Below are positions 1-9,156 of a stretch of 64,000 nt of DNA, piece after piece; position 1 is the stretch's first letter; every line of letters begins with the position of its first letter. The translations under genes and the position numbers were made by a program. A model generated the notes under the pieces. It saw only the letters and a list, made by a program, of their open reading frames with translations, did not search any database and had not been told where the DNA came from. Origin of the DNA: Corynebacterium glyciniphilum AJ 3170 (GTDB lineage: Bacteria > Actinomycetota > Actinomycetes > Mycobacteriales > Mycobacteriaceae); assembly GCF_000626675.1 (NCBI RefSeq), contig NZ_CP006842.1:930001-994000 (forward strand). The letters run 5' to 3'.

Positions 1-824
1 GGGCTGTTGATGATCGGCGACGAGTTCGACCTCTCCACCGGTGTCGCGGTGACCACGACAGCCCTGGCGGCGACGATGATCGCCTACAACTTCCACCTGC
101 AGACCTGGGTCGGCTCGCTGCTGGCTCTGGCCATCGCCCTGGCCATCGGGTTCTTCAACGGTTGGATGGTCACCCGTACCGGCATCCCCAGCTTCCTGAT
201 TACTCTGGCGACCTTCCTCATGCTCCAGGGGCTCAATCTGGCGGTCACCAAACTCGTCAACGATCAGGTCGCCACCCCCGTCATCTCCGACATGCAGGGC
301 TACGAGTTCTGCCGTCGACTCTTCGCCGGCTCGTTGACGGTCTTCGGCGTGACCATCCAGGTCACGGTCTTCTGGTGGATCCTCTTTGTTGCCGTCGCCA
401 GCTGGGTGCTGTTCAAGACCCGCTTCGGCAACTGGATCTTCGCCGTCGGAGGAGACAAAGACGCCGCCCGTGCCGTCGGTGTGCCAGTGGACCGGGTGAA
501 GATCATCCTGTTCATGACCGTCGCCGCATCCTGCTGGTTCGTCGGGCAGCACAACCTGTACCAGTTCGACTCCATCCAGGCCGGCCAGGGTGTGGGCAAC
601 GAGTTCCTCTACATCATCGCCGCGGTCGTCGGGGGTTGCGCGATGACCGGCGGCAAGGGCACGGCGGTGGGCACCGCCATTGGTGCGTTGATCTTCGGTA
701 TGACCAACCAGGGCATCGTCTACGCCGGTTGGAACCCCGACTGGTTCAAGTTCTTCCTCGGCGGTGTCCTGCTTCTCGCGGTCCTCGCCAACAACTCCTT
801 CTCGAAGTACTCGGAGGCCCGACA

Positions 825-828
<4 letters not shown>
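1..828 (+). CDS. Sugar ABC transporter permease (RbsC/FrcC type), 5' end outside window
   Basis: Inner-membrane channel subunit of a ribose/xylose/fructose-class (CUT2) importer. The open frame already runs at base 1, so the true start lies upstream; the visible part is about 275 residues. It shows the CUT2 permease pattern: GDEFDLSTG near the start, repeated hydrophobic helices, a GGDKDAARAVGV loop (about residues 150-161) where the ATPase should dock, and the late VVGGCAMTGGKGT segment. The family is usually 310-350 aa, so only a short N-terminal part is missing. The stop overlaps the GTG start of the ATPase by four bases (GTGA), so the two are translationally coupled. The periplasmic binding protein is presumably further upstream. 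Substrate cannot be decided from sequence. Confidence 0.9.
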
Positions 829-1613
<785 letters not shown>

Positions 1614-1617
1614 GAAG

Positions 1618-2334
1618 ATGTCGGGTATGACGTTCCCCCGCCTGTTCCCCGGCCAGGTCCTCATCGACGACCAGATCGGCCACCGTGTTGCGCTCAGTCC
1701 CGGCCAGTCACTCACCCTCGGGCGCGCGGCGGATTTCCCCCTGGGGTTGGACGACGAATTCATGCACCGGCAGTTCCTGCAGGTCTGGGACTCTGACGGC
1801 ACCTGGATGATCACGAACCGGGGTGGCCGACTGAGCGCCAACATTCAGCCGCGTGCGGAGAACTCGTTCAGCCAGAGTCGGTTGGGGCCTGGTGCCAGCC
1901 TGCCGTTGCCCTTGGGGGAGTCCGCGGTGGTGTTCGCTACCTCAGTGACGACCTACGAACTCGACTTCACTGTCGCTGCGACGCTACGTCCACCGACGGG
2001 GAGCTGCGCCGTCGAGCGCATTGACGGTGCGCCAATGACCGTCGGAGAACTCATCCTCAATGATGAGCAGGTCGATCTGCTGCGTGCACTGGCTGCACCC
2101 CTGGTCCGCCGCCCGGGGACCGACCTGTCCGAGGTGCCGACCGTCCGGGACCTCGAACAGACACTGGGCTGGTCACAGAAGAAAGTGAACACCAAGATCG
2201 ACTACCTCTCCAAAGCTCTCGAGGGGAGCGGGGTGACGGGTTTTTCGGCGCGTAACGGCAATGCCCCCACCCGACGACTTGCCCTTGCCCGGTATGCTCA
2301 GGAAAACTACTGGTCCCTGAGAAAACAGCCATAG
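1618..2334 (+). CDS. FHA-like domain protein with C-terminal winged-helix-like region
   Basis: 238-aa cytoplasmic protein. The N-terminal half resembles a forkhead-associated (phosphothreonine-binding) fold: a conserved-looking GR at 35-36, H50-R51 and an N67-R-G turn at the usual distances. The C-terminal third (about 170-238) has a DLEQTLGWSQKKVNTKIDYL stretch that looks like a winged-helix DNA-binding or interaction unit. It starts 4 bases after the ATPase stop but functionally fits the kinase two genes downstream, whose phosphothreonines it could read. The start is ATG 1618 with AGGA only 2-3 bases away; ATG 1627 would have better spacing (AGGAAG plus 9). The FHA call is by pattern only. 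Confidence 0.65.
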   Translation: MSGMTFPRLFPGQVLIDDQIGHRVALSPGQSLTLGRAADFPLGLDDEFMHRQFLQVWDSDGTWMITNRGGRLSANIQPRAENSFSQSRLGPGASLPLPLGESAVVFATSVTTYELDFTVAATLRPPTGSCAVERIDGAPMTVGELILNDEQVDLLRALAAPLVRRPGTDLSEVPTVRDLEQTLGWSQKKVNTKIDYLSKALEGSGVTGFSARNGNAPTRRLALARYAQENYWSLRKQP

Positions 2335-2357
2335 GGGACGTAGACGGAGGACACGAC

Positions 2358-3071
2358 ATGGGGAACAACGACTGGGGATCGCCGGGGCCCACAGGCCCGG
2401 CCGGGAACCCGTGGCGGCAGGACGACCCGGCCCCCTCGAAGGCCGGCGGTCTCGCCACCGGGATCATCGTGGCCGCGGTCGCCGTCGTGGTGCTCGTCAT
2501 CGGACTGGTCGCCGCCGGTGTCTGGATGTGGAGCAGTCAGGGGGACGGGGACGAGTCTGCCTCCCCGGCGTTCACCGCCGTGCCCGACGACACCACCTCC
2601 GCCGCCGCGGGGGCTGAATCAGAGACTGAGACGCCGTCTTCCGTGCAGTCCTCGACGCCGCCGCGGTCGCCCTCACCGTCACGTTCGCCGTCCGCGTCTC
2701 CGTCTGAACCGTCCGCGACGTCCGGAACACCGTCCAACCTGACCAGCCAGGGATGGCGCGGGGTCAGCGCGGCAACCTGCAACGCGTCCGACCGGTGGGT
2801 CTTCGCCGGCACCAACGGTGAGGACCACGCGGTGGTTTGCCGCGTCGGGGAGCGAGGTGACCTGTACTACCGCGGGTACTACAACAACCGCGCCGCCGAG
2901 TATGACATCGACATGCAGCGCGCCGGGTCGGGACGCTGGGTCACCCGGTCCCTCGACAGCAACGGGTCACGCGTGGAGATCAGCGGCTCCGGGGTCCGTG
3001 TCGTCGACGGTGACGGCGATTCCGTCTCGTCGCGCGACTTCACCTGGAGCTCTGAGGACGCCGACAGGTGA
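2358..3071 (+). CDS. Single-pass membrane protein with Ser/Pro linker and two-cysteine extracellular domain
   Basis: 237 aa. A short Gly/Pro-rich cytoplasmic tail (1-30) leads into one transmembrane helix (33-57), then a Ser/Pro/Thr-rich stalk (about 65-128) and a compact C-terminal domain (130-237) with only two cysteines, C141 and C161, likely a disulfide outside the membrane. That domain matches the protein at 9157-9828: same 20-residue Cys spacing, DxWV(F/Y)AG after the first Cys, VVC at the second, then LYxRG and VDGDG/TDGDG. A good GGAGG lies 7 bases before ATG 2358. The stop overlaps the kinase start (GTGA), so the protein is co-translated with the kinase. Function unknown; a co-receptor or ligand-sensing partner is an inference. 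Confidence 0.75.
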   Translation: MGNNDWGSPGPTGPAGNPWRQDDPAPSKAGGLATGIIVAAVAVVVLVIGLVAAGVWMWSSQGDGDESASPAFTAVPDDTTSAAAGAESETETPSSVQSSTPPRSPSPSRSPSASPSEPSATSGTPSNLTSQGWRGVSAATCNASDRWVFAGTNGEDHAVVCRVGERGDLYYRGYYNNRAAEYDIDMQRAGSGRWVTRSLDSNGSRVEISGSGVRVVDGDGDSVSSRDFTWSSEDADR

Positions 3072-4606
3072 GTGACAGCGGTAACTGGTCCGGTGACCCG
3101 GACGTCGCCCAGCTGGCGGCTGAGCTGGAGGCCCGGCGTAACCTCACCGATCTCACACTGATCGGTCAGGGTGGGATGGGGCATGTCTACCGTGCCTACG
3201 ACCAGGGGCTGCGACGGTGGGTGGCGGTGAAGGCCGTCCGTCCGGACGTGGTCGGGAGCGGCGGTGAAGGATACCGGCGCTTCCTCGCGGAGATGCGGAC
3301 CCTGGCCACCATCCGGCACACCTCGGTCGTCAACATCCACTACGCCGACGCCCTGTCGTCCACCGGGACCGCAGCCTACTTCGTCATGGACTACGTCGAC
3401 GGTGGCGACCTTGAGGACGCCCTCGCCGAGCGGAGGCGAACCGGGCAGCGGTTCACTGTCGGAGAAGTAGACCGTATCCTCAGGCCTGTCGCCGAAGCGC
3501 TGGACCATATCCACCACCGGAATCCTCCGGTGGTCCACCGGGACCTGAAGCCGGCGAATATCCTGTTGCCGCGTGACCCGCACAGCGCGGTGGGCACCAC
3601 GGCCGTTCTCACGGACTTCGGCATCAGCATCGCCGGGGACGACACCCGTGTGACGTCCACGGGGCTGGTCATCGGCACCGAGAAGTACATGGCGCCGGAG
3701 ATCTTCACCGTCGCAAGCACCTACGGCGCCCACCTCGTCGACTACAGTCCCGGCACCGACCGGTACGCCCTCGCCCTGATCGCCCTGGAGATGCTGACCC
3801 TCACCGCATTCCGCGACACGATGTCGACGGCAGCGTGGCGGGGTGAGCGCACACTGCCGAGGCTTACCGCAGACGTCCTGGCGGAGCCGGACGGGCCGGT
3901 CGCACCACAGGTTGCGCGCGTTCTCCGTCGGGCGCTGGACAATGACCCGTCCCGACGGTTCCCGACTGCCGTCGCGTTCCTCGACGCCGTGCGGGATGCC
4001 GGACGGGGACAGGTGGGGCAGACCCGCGAGGTTCCGGTGGCCTGGGCCGGAGCGCCAGCGTCTCCGTCACATCCGGCGCATGCGGCGCCGCCAGCGCCGT
4101 CCAGTGCGAGGCGGTGGAAGACGCCCGTCGTGCTGCTCGCCGTCGTGGCGGTGGTGGGAGCACTGGGTGTCCTGGGGTTCGCGGGATACCGGCAGTTCAT
4201 GACTCCCGGGTGGGAACCCTCCGACGCCCGGATCGTCAGCGCTTTTCCTGATCTGCTGCCGAAGCGGCAGGGGCAGGAGGGATGGCGCGATATGACCTGC
4301 GACGGTGCTGAACCCCGTGGTGAGGAAGAAGCGCGGGTGACCTGTCATGGTGGCAGTCTGACTATGGCCGTCGTCGACTTCGGCAGTGAAGAGACACGGT
4401 CAGCGTACGTCCCCACCAGTGGCGCCGAACAGTTCGAGGCGGACGGCTGCCGGATCCGGGTTGCTGCGCCTACGGAGACGGGTGGCGCGATGAGCGTCTT
4501 TCCGGAAACCGGTGACCGTACGCGCTACGCGATGCTGCTGACCGGCGCGACGGTCGACTCGGCGTCCTCTGCCACCGACGTCGTGGGGAATATTCCCGTC
4601 TGCTGA
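3068..4606 (+). CDS. Receptor-type Ser/Thr protein kinase (PknB-like) with four-cysteine ectodomain
   Basis: 512 aa. The cytoplasmic Hanks-type kinase domain (about 28-310) is complete: glycine loop GQGGMGHVY (33-41), VAVK with Lys55, HRDLKPAN with Asp159, DFG with Asp183, and GTEKYMAPE. One transmembrane helix (about 350-372) is followed by an extracellular domain with four Cys (411, 426, 461, 512), the last being the C-terminal residue. There are no PASTA repeats, so it is not an orthologue of PknB. The ectodomain is repeated in the next gene. Start GTG 3068 overlaps the upstream stop. Substrates are unknown; the FHA-like protein at 1618 is an obvious candidate. Confidence 0.93.
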   Translation: MSDSGNWSGDPDVAQLAAELEARRNLTDLTLIGQGGMGHVYRAYDQGLRRWVAVKAVRPDVVGSGGEGYRRFLAEMRTLATIRHTSVVNIHYADALSSTGTAAYFVMDYVDGGDLEDALAERRRTGQRFTVGEVDRILRPVAEALDHIHHRNPPVVHRDLKPANILLPRDPHSAVGTTAVLTDFGISIAGDDTRVTSTGLVIGTEKYMAPEIFTVASTYGAHLVDYSPGTDRYALALIALEMLTLTAFRDTMSTAAWRGERTLPRLTADVLAEPDGPVAPQVARVLRRALDNDPSRRFPTAVAFLDAVRDAGRGQVGQTREVPVAWAGAPASPSHPAHAAPPAPSSARRWKTPVVLLAVVAVVGALGVLGFAGYRQFMTPGWEPSDARIVSAFPDLLPKRQGQEGWRDMTCDGAEPRGEEEARVTCHGGSLTMAVVDFGSEETRSAYVPTSGAEQFEADGCRIRVAAPTETGGAMSVFPETGDRTRYAMLLTGATVDSASSATDVVGNIPVC

Positions 4607-4673
4607 CCCGTGGGAGAGCGCAGTGTGCCACGATGAGTGCCGCAACATTCGATGAACGGGAAGTGAGACAGGC

Positions 4674-5321
4674 ATGAGCGACCACGGGTGGGGTCGACCG
4701 GCCGGACCGTCGGACATCACACCAGGCACGGTGGAGACCGCGGGGACGGCGCCGGGGTGGGGCGACCAGGACGCCTGGTCAGTACCGCAGTCACCACAGC
4801 AACCGGAACCACCGCGGACGCGTCGCCGGACCGGGCGCAAACGGGGTTCGAAGTCCACCGTCGTCGCTGTCGTCGCGGTCGCGGTGGTCGTTGTACTGGC
4901 CTTGGTCGTCGGCGTGGTGGCGTATCTCTTCGTCCTGCGACCTGCATGGGGAGGAGGCGAGGGGGAGCTGGCTGCCCGGTATCCGGAGGTCGTCTCGGAC
5001 CGGGAGAACGGGGACGGGTGGCGCGGACTGTCCTGTGAGGGGCGCGACCCCGGGAACGGTCAGGAGGCACGCATCGTCTGCGCTGACGGCTCCCTGTCAC
5101 TCGTCGTGGCCGAGTTCGTTGATGAAGAAACCCGCGAGACACAGGTACCGTCGGAGGGGCGTGAGACTCTCAGCAACGGTGACTGCACCGTGCAGACGGT
5201 GGACGTCCCCGGTAACGAGAACCCCACCTACGCGATGATCCCGGTGGACGGCGGAGCAGATGCGCTGCTGCTGTCGGGTCAGGGCGCCGCGGACCTCATC
5301 ACTTCCGTGCCGGTGTGCTGA
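4674..5321 (+). CDS. Membrane-anchored paralogue of the kinase ectodomain
   Basis: 215 aa with no kinase domain. The N-terminal tail is basic just before the membrane (RTRRRTGRKRGSK, 48-60), with one transmembrane helix (62-88). The C-terminal domain aligns with the kinase ectodomain over its full length: Cys121, 136, 171 and 215 have spacings 15-35-44 against 15-35-51 in the kinase, both have GWR(D/G)(M/L)(T/S)C, both have EAR(V/I)xC and GSL, and both end in PVC. The gene follows the kinase by 67 bases on the same strand. It could compete for or present the same ligand, or pair with the kinase through the ectodomain. Those roles are inference; the homology is visible. Confidence 0.8.
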   Translation: MSDHGWGRPAGPSDITPGTVETAGTAPGWGDQDAWSVPQSPQQPEPPRTRRRTGRKRGSKSTVVAVVAVAVVVVLALVVGVVAYLFVLRPAWGGGEGELAARYPEVVSDRENGDGWRGLSCEGRDPGNGQEARIVCADGSLSLVVAEFVDEETRETQVPSEGRETLSNGDCTVQTVDVPGNENPTYAMIPVDGGADALLLSGQGAADLITSVPVC

Positions 5322-5438
5322 GTTGCAGGTGTTCCCGCGCCCGCCTGATGTATTAAGGTGCCCCCTGAACGCTCCTCAATGCTTCAGCGAGGCTCCAGAG
5401 AGACGGCTCCCGAGAAACAAGGACGAACAAGGACTCCC

Positions 5439-6440
5439 ATGGCGAACTACGATCTGTACACCGAACTCCAGCTCGACAAGGACATGCCGCCGTACGAGAT
5501 AGCCGAGGTCCTCGGGGCCCGGGCCTCCGACCTGCGGAACCAGGGGTACGGCAGTGACTCCCCGGAGCTCGATCAGGTGGACACCGCCCGCGCGATTCTG
5601 GGTGACCCCTACAAGCGCGACATCTACGAGGCGGCGCTGTACGGCCCTGAAGATGACGTGGTGAACATCCGGTGGTTGCACGACCTCGCGGACTCCCAGT
5701 CACCCAGCTTCCCGGCCGGGACGGCCGCCGCGCCGACCGGATACCCGTCCTACGATGCATATGAGTCCCAGCCCACCAGCGATGACCAGGAGGCGGGCGG
5801 CCTGAGCGGAATCGGCGGACCGTCCGCTGAAGCCGCTCGTGAGCACCACGTCGACGACGCGTCCGGTTCCTCATCCGACCTGGAGGCCACTCGGGTGACA
5901 GCCGCTGTACCGGAACCCGACTCTGATTACGGGACCTCTGGGGCGCACGGGGCGTACGGGCGGGAATCGGCCGAGGTGAGCGGATCCGACGAACCCGCCA
6001 CGGATGCTGAGGCGGGTACTGACCTCTCCGCCGGTGACGGCCCCACCTTCCAGGCTCCGACGCAGAATGCCTGGCAGCAGCCTGCCCCGTCTGCCCCGTC
6101 CAGCGGGTTCGGCGGCGGCCAGCACGCGGCACAGCCCGGCCAGTTCGCGCAGCCGCAGCAGCGTCCCGGTTCCCAGCTGGACATGAGCAACTGGGGGGTC
6201 GGCGACCGTAGGCGGAGCGAGTCGAAGATCTACCTGGCCATCCTCGCGATCATTGCCGTGGGCATGATCTACCCGCTCATTGTCCTGTTGACCGCTGGCC
6301 CGGACGACCTGGACGCCGGCCTGTCGGTGATGAAGGCGACGCTGTTCACCCTCGCCCACGTCGCGGCCTGGGTCAGCATCAACGAGATCATCTGGGGCGT
6401 CCGCAAGATCGTGGCGCCGAATCGACCGACGGAGAAATAG
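5439..6440 (+). CDS. J-domain-like membrane protein lacking the HPD motif
   Basis: 333 aa. Residues 3-70 look like a DnaJ J-domain: YDLYTELQLD at the start of helix I, PPYEIAEVL for helix II, and ARAILGDPYKRDIYEAALYG for helices III/IV. The HPD tripeptide needed to stimulate Hsp70 is absent. A long acidic, Ser/Pro/Gln-rich middle (about 80-250) leads to two hydrophobic helices near the C-terminus (about 264-286 and 300-320). The start is ATG 5439 with AAGGA 5 bases upstream; the frame is open upstream but has no better start. It stands between the kinase pair and a membrane protein, so a scaffold or adaptor role is possible. Confidence 0.7.
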   Translation: MANYDLYTELQLDKDMPPYEIAEVLGARASDLRNQGYGSDSPELDQVDTARAILGDPYKRDIYEAALYGPEDDVVNIRWLHDLADSQSPSFPAGTAAAPTGYPSYDAYESQPTSDDQEAGGLSGIGGPSAEAAREHHVDDASGSSSDLEATRVTAAVPEPDSDYGTSGAHGAYGRESAEVSGSDEPATDAEAGTDLSAGDGPTFQAPTQNAWQQPAPSAPSSGFGGGQHAAQPGQFAQPQQRPGSQLDMSNWGVGDRRRSESKIYLAILAIIAVGMIYPLIVLLTAGPDDLDAGLSVMKATLFTLAHVAAWVSINEIIWGVRKIVAPNRPTEK

Positions 6441-6441
6441 C

Positions 6442-7176
6442 TTGACGGAAACGCACAGTCAGGAACCTGGAACTCCCGGTAACCCGGAGGCGCCCGCCGC
6501 GCCTGCCACCGGCGGGGCCGGCGGCATGACGAAACTGCAGTACCTTCATGCCCTGGTGACCCATCCGTTGATTGCCGCAGTAGTCACGGCGCTGCTTGCC
6601 CTGGTGGCGGTCGTCGGGCTGTCGCTTCCGTGGGCCAGGACCGTGGTCAGCGCGGGTCAGGCGGGAGCTGAGGACGCCGACATGATCCTCACGATGTCGG
6701 GCTTCGGCATGGTGAAGAGCACATTCGAGGCCATTGGTCTGCAGGAAACGTGGATTGAGGCGACATTCCTCTCGGTTGCTGTCGTCCTACTGTTCCTGGT
6801 CCTGGCGAGCGCGGTACTGGTCGCATTCACCCCACTGCGGCGGGTCGCAGCTGTGATTGTGGCAGGTACGGGTGCAGGCTTCACGGCGTACGCAATCTAC
6901 GGCTTGGTGACTGGGCTGGGACTCGACGAGAAGCTCTTCACTGACGACACGTCCGGGTTGGGGGACCAGGAGGCGGCGATCCTTCAGTCCCTCCTTGACT
7001 CACTCACGACCTCTACCGGTCCGGGGGAGTACGTTGTGTTGGTCGCTGGGATTCTTCTCCTCATGCTCGGTGGTTACGTCGCTGTCCGGTCCGGCTATCC
7101 GTGGCTGCCGTCGTCGGGCGACCGTGCTGAAGGGGTCGTTGGCGGAGCGAACGTCGTCGGCGACGTGCGACCGTGA
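6442..7176 (+). CDS. Four-helix membrane protein of unknown function
   Basis: 244 aa, TTG start one base after the stop of the J-like gene, so almost certainly co-translated with it. A Pro/Ala/Gly-rich N-terminal tail (1-30) is followed by four predicted transmembrane segments (about 42-64, 105-129, 135-158, 197-215), with a polar loop at 160-195. I recognise no family. Position makes it the last member of the run that begins with the FHA-like gene. Confidence 0.7.
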   Translation: MTETHSQEPGTPGNPEAPAAPATGGAGGMTKLQYLHALVTHPLIAAVVTALLALVAVVGLSLPWARTVVSAGQAGAEDADMILTMSGFGMVKSTFEAIGLQETWIEATFLSVAVVLLFLVLASAVLVAFTPLRRVAAVIVAGTGAGFTAYAIYGLVTGLGLDEKLFTDDTSGLGDQEAAILQSLLDSLTTSTGPGEYVVLVAGILLLMLGGYVAVRSGYPWLPSSGDRAEGVVGGANVVGDVRP

Positions 7177-7503
7177 CGGATGGGCGTCCCTCCGGGAGGG
7201 GCGGGACGCCGTGGTCCTGGCTGTGGTTGCGGCAGTGATCACTCAGTCGGACGTGGATGGTGCCATTGCCGCGCCCCCGGTGCGGTCCTGCCGGAACCGG
7301 GGTACTGCCCCTCGTTGAGAGCGAATGTGGACGGCACCACAGTTCGCCCGGTGGTTGTGGATTACGACGACAGGGCGGCGTTGTGTGGCGCCGTGGCGTC
7401 GACACAGGGCAGTAATCCTTGCTTGTTGAACGATGACACCTCCTATTCCAGTCCGTGTTGAGCCCCTCTGGCCGACCCCGCTGCTGACGCCTGATCCGGG
7501 GGG
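7177..7503. other. Intergenic region between convergent genes, one GC hairpin, no credible gene
   Basis: 327 bases between the end of the membrane-protein gene and the end of the HNH gene. The only clear structure is an inverted repeat near its left end (7183-7210). Short open frames on both strands have no start signals and no recognisable product. It may be decayed sequence left by arrival of the HNH gene, but nothing in it proves that. Confidence 0.5.
7183..7210 (+). terminator. GC-rich hairpin after the kinase-locus operon
   Basis: GGCGTCCC (7183-7190) and GGGACGCC (7203-7210) are a perfect 8-bp inverted repeat six bases after the stop of the four-helix membrane protein, with a further CCTCC/GGAGG pairing option inside. 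No T-run follows, so it is a terminator or mRNA 3'-end stabiliser of the T-less type at best. Confidence 0.4.
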
Positions 7504-8922
7504 TCACGGCGGGTCCTCTGCTTCCCTGAACCGCCGACGTCGGACGTCGCCGGGATGACGTCGGGTTGTGGGGTGGTCGTTGTGGACGGGGCGACGTTTC
7601 GGGTCCACGCTGACCGGGGGAATCCAGTGGACGCGCCGTCCGCTACCCGAAGGAGCTGGAGTAGTCCACCACCGGTCCGGATGCTGGCGGGTGTCGTCCA
7701 CGCGAGCGTGCATGCCTGGGGACACGAGCGTCAGATTGTCCAGATCAGTGGCGCCACCGGCGCTCCACCCGTCGATGTGGTGCACATGGCAGTGTGCAGG
7801 CGCGGAGTCGGTGCCCGGTGCTGAACTGATGCCTTCTTCGCCGACGAGGGCGAGGTACTGGCTGAGGTTGCCGAGGCGCCGGGTGCGTCCGAATCTCAGA
7901 GTCCGCCCTTCAACATCGAGAACCTGCAGATATGTTTCCAGGTCGTGCCGATCGTCGAGCAGCGTTGTGGCGGGGACGTGAATGCCGACATCGGTCAGCG
8001 CGGTGCCAGTCGGGTTGTTGAACTGTTCGACGGACATGACGGCGACGATGGTAGTTGCACCGCGGCCCGGGGTGAGTGCGCGACCACGCCCGTACCCGGC
8101 GTGGACGACCGCGGCGAGTGCATCGTGTCGACGTTGTTCGGGCGTACGGTCATCGGCCGCGAGATCAGTGTCCTCGATCAAGTCGCCGGTCTTGGCATAG
8201 TCAGCCATCACGCGTTGCAGTGACGCGGCGAGCTCAGGGGTGAGGGTGCCCCGGACGGGAGTCATGCCGTCGCAGCGCTGTCTCCCGAGGGTCAGGGAAC
8301 GCATCCGGTCATGGTCTTTCTCCGTGTACGGTTCCTCTGCTCCGACGAGGTCGAGCAAGAACGAGCGCAGGGAGTCGAGCACATCGGGCCCCTGCTTCCT
8401 GGCAAGGTCGGCGATCGGACGGTCTGCGATGCGGGTGATCTCCGCCTGGACGTTCTGGGGCAGCGCGCGGATCTGTTTGTCCGCCTTCTCCACGCCGGCG
8501 GCATCGAGGTGCCCTTCGGCGACGAGAGCCGCCAGCTCAGGCATGTGGTCCTCGTGCGGAGCAGTAGGGTCAGCTCCCCAGGGGTCCGGTCGCTCGGCCA
8601 CGCGCGACCATGACGCCAGACGACTGCGGGCATCACGCGTGGTCGTCGTGAATATCCTGCTCACCGCCCGCGCCTGCCGCTGGGTGCCAGCCGGAAGCTC
8701 CGATTGATGACTCGACAGGAATGCGGCGTCAGCGACGGTCAGTTTCTTACGGGAGCGTTCCATGCACGCCGCCGCCTGCAGCCTGTCGGCGTCGGAGAGC
8801 CGGGACCAGGTGTCCGGACCATGTGCGATGATGTCTTCCACTGCAGCGTCCAGGGCAGAAAGTGCTTCCAACAGGTCGGTCGTGGAACCGACCGGCGGTA
8901 CCGGAGGTTGCTGTTGTGGCAT
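7504..8922 (-). CDS. DUF222 / HNH endonuclease-domain protein (13E12 repeat family)
   Basis: About 472 aa. The long N-terminal part matches the actinobacterial DUF222 region. The C-terminal HNH nuclease motif reads HCHVHHIDGW...DLDNLTLVSPGMH. The family occurs in many scattered copies in mycobacteria and corynebacteria and is suspected to be mobile; its activity is poorly defined. I take ATG 8922 (MPQQQ) with a GGGGGG stretch upstream; ATG 8976 in the same frame would add 18 residues. It opposes its neighbours and lies between two related ectodomain genes (2358 and 9157), as if inserted between them. Confidence 0.85.
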   Translation of the reverse strand: MPQQQPPVPPVGSTTDLLEALSALDAAVEDIIAHGPDTWSRLSDADRLQAAACMERSRKKLTVADAAFLSSHQSELPAGTQRQARAVSRIFTTTTRDARSRLASWSRVAERPDPWGADPTAPHEDHMPELAALVAEGHLDAAGVEKADKQIRALPQNVQAEITRIADRPIADLARKQGPDVLDSLRSFLLDLVGAEEPYTEKDHDRMRSLTLGRQRCDGMTPVRGTLTPELAASLQRVMADYAKTGDLIEDTDLAADDRTPEQRRHDALAAVVHAGYGRGRALTPGRGATTIVAVMSVEQFNNPTGTALTDVGIHVPATTLLDDRHDLETYLQVLDVEGRTLRFGRTRRLGNLSQYLALVGEEGISSAPGTDSAPAHCHVHHIDGWSAGGATDLDNLTLVSPGMHARVDDTRQHPDRWWTTPAPSGSGRRVHWIPPVSVDPKRRPVHNDHPTTRRHPGDVRRRRFREAEDPP

Positions 8923-8996
8923 ACGGTGTCCCCCCCCTGAAACTCGAACATGAGTTCCTGCTGTCCCGACCAACATGCTTCATCTTCTGCTGAATG

Positions 8997-9025
8997 ACAT
9001 TATCATTCGAATGTTTGTTCGTCAA
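8997..9025 (-). promoter_or_regulatory. Promoter of the HNH gene with palindrome in the spacer
   Basis: On the minus strand, TTGACG (9025-9020) is followed after exactly 17 bases by TAATGT (9002-8997), a good corynebacterial SigA-type promoter about 75 bases before ATG 8922. The perfect palindrome CATTCGAATG (9004-9013) lies inside the spacer, where a bound repressor would block RNA polymerase. The segment is strikingly AT-rich for this genome. Confidence 0.6.
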
Positions 9026-9034
9026 CATATTTTC

Positions 9035-9049
9035 TGTACGGTCAGTACA
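9035..9049. promoter_or_regulatory. Inverted repeat TGTAC-N5-GTACA, candidate operator
   Basis: Perfect 5-bp arms at 9035-9039 and 9045-9049, just upstream of the HNH-gene -35 and between two divergent genes. It could bind a dimeric regulator; no regulator is identified. Confidence 0.35.
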
Positions 9050-9156
9050 TGGCACCCGATGACGAGGTCCTTGCTGAACAGGAACTATCGTGCATCTTGA
9101 CGAGACGAGGACGAGAAACGCGAACTGTGCCGGACGGCACCGGAGAGTGACGGAGA

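Noticed and set aside
7177..7503. Possible decayed gene or attachment site next to the HNH gene
   Set aside because: No direct repeats flanking 7504-8976 and no recognisable protein fragment could be found by eye.
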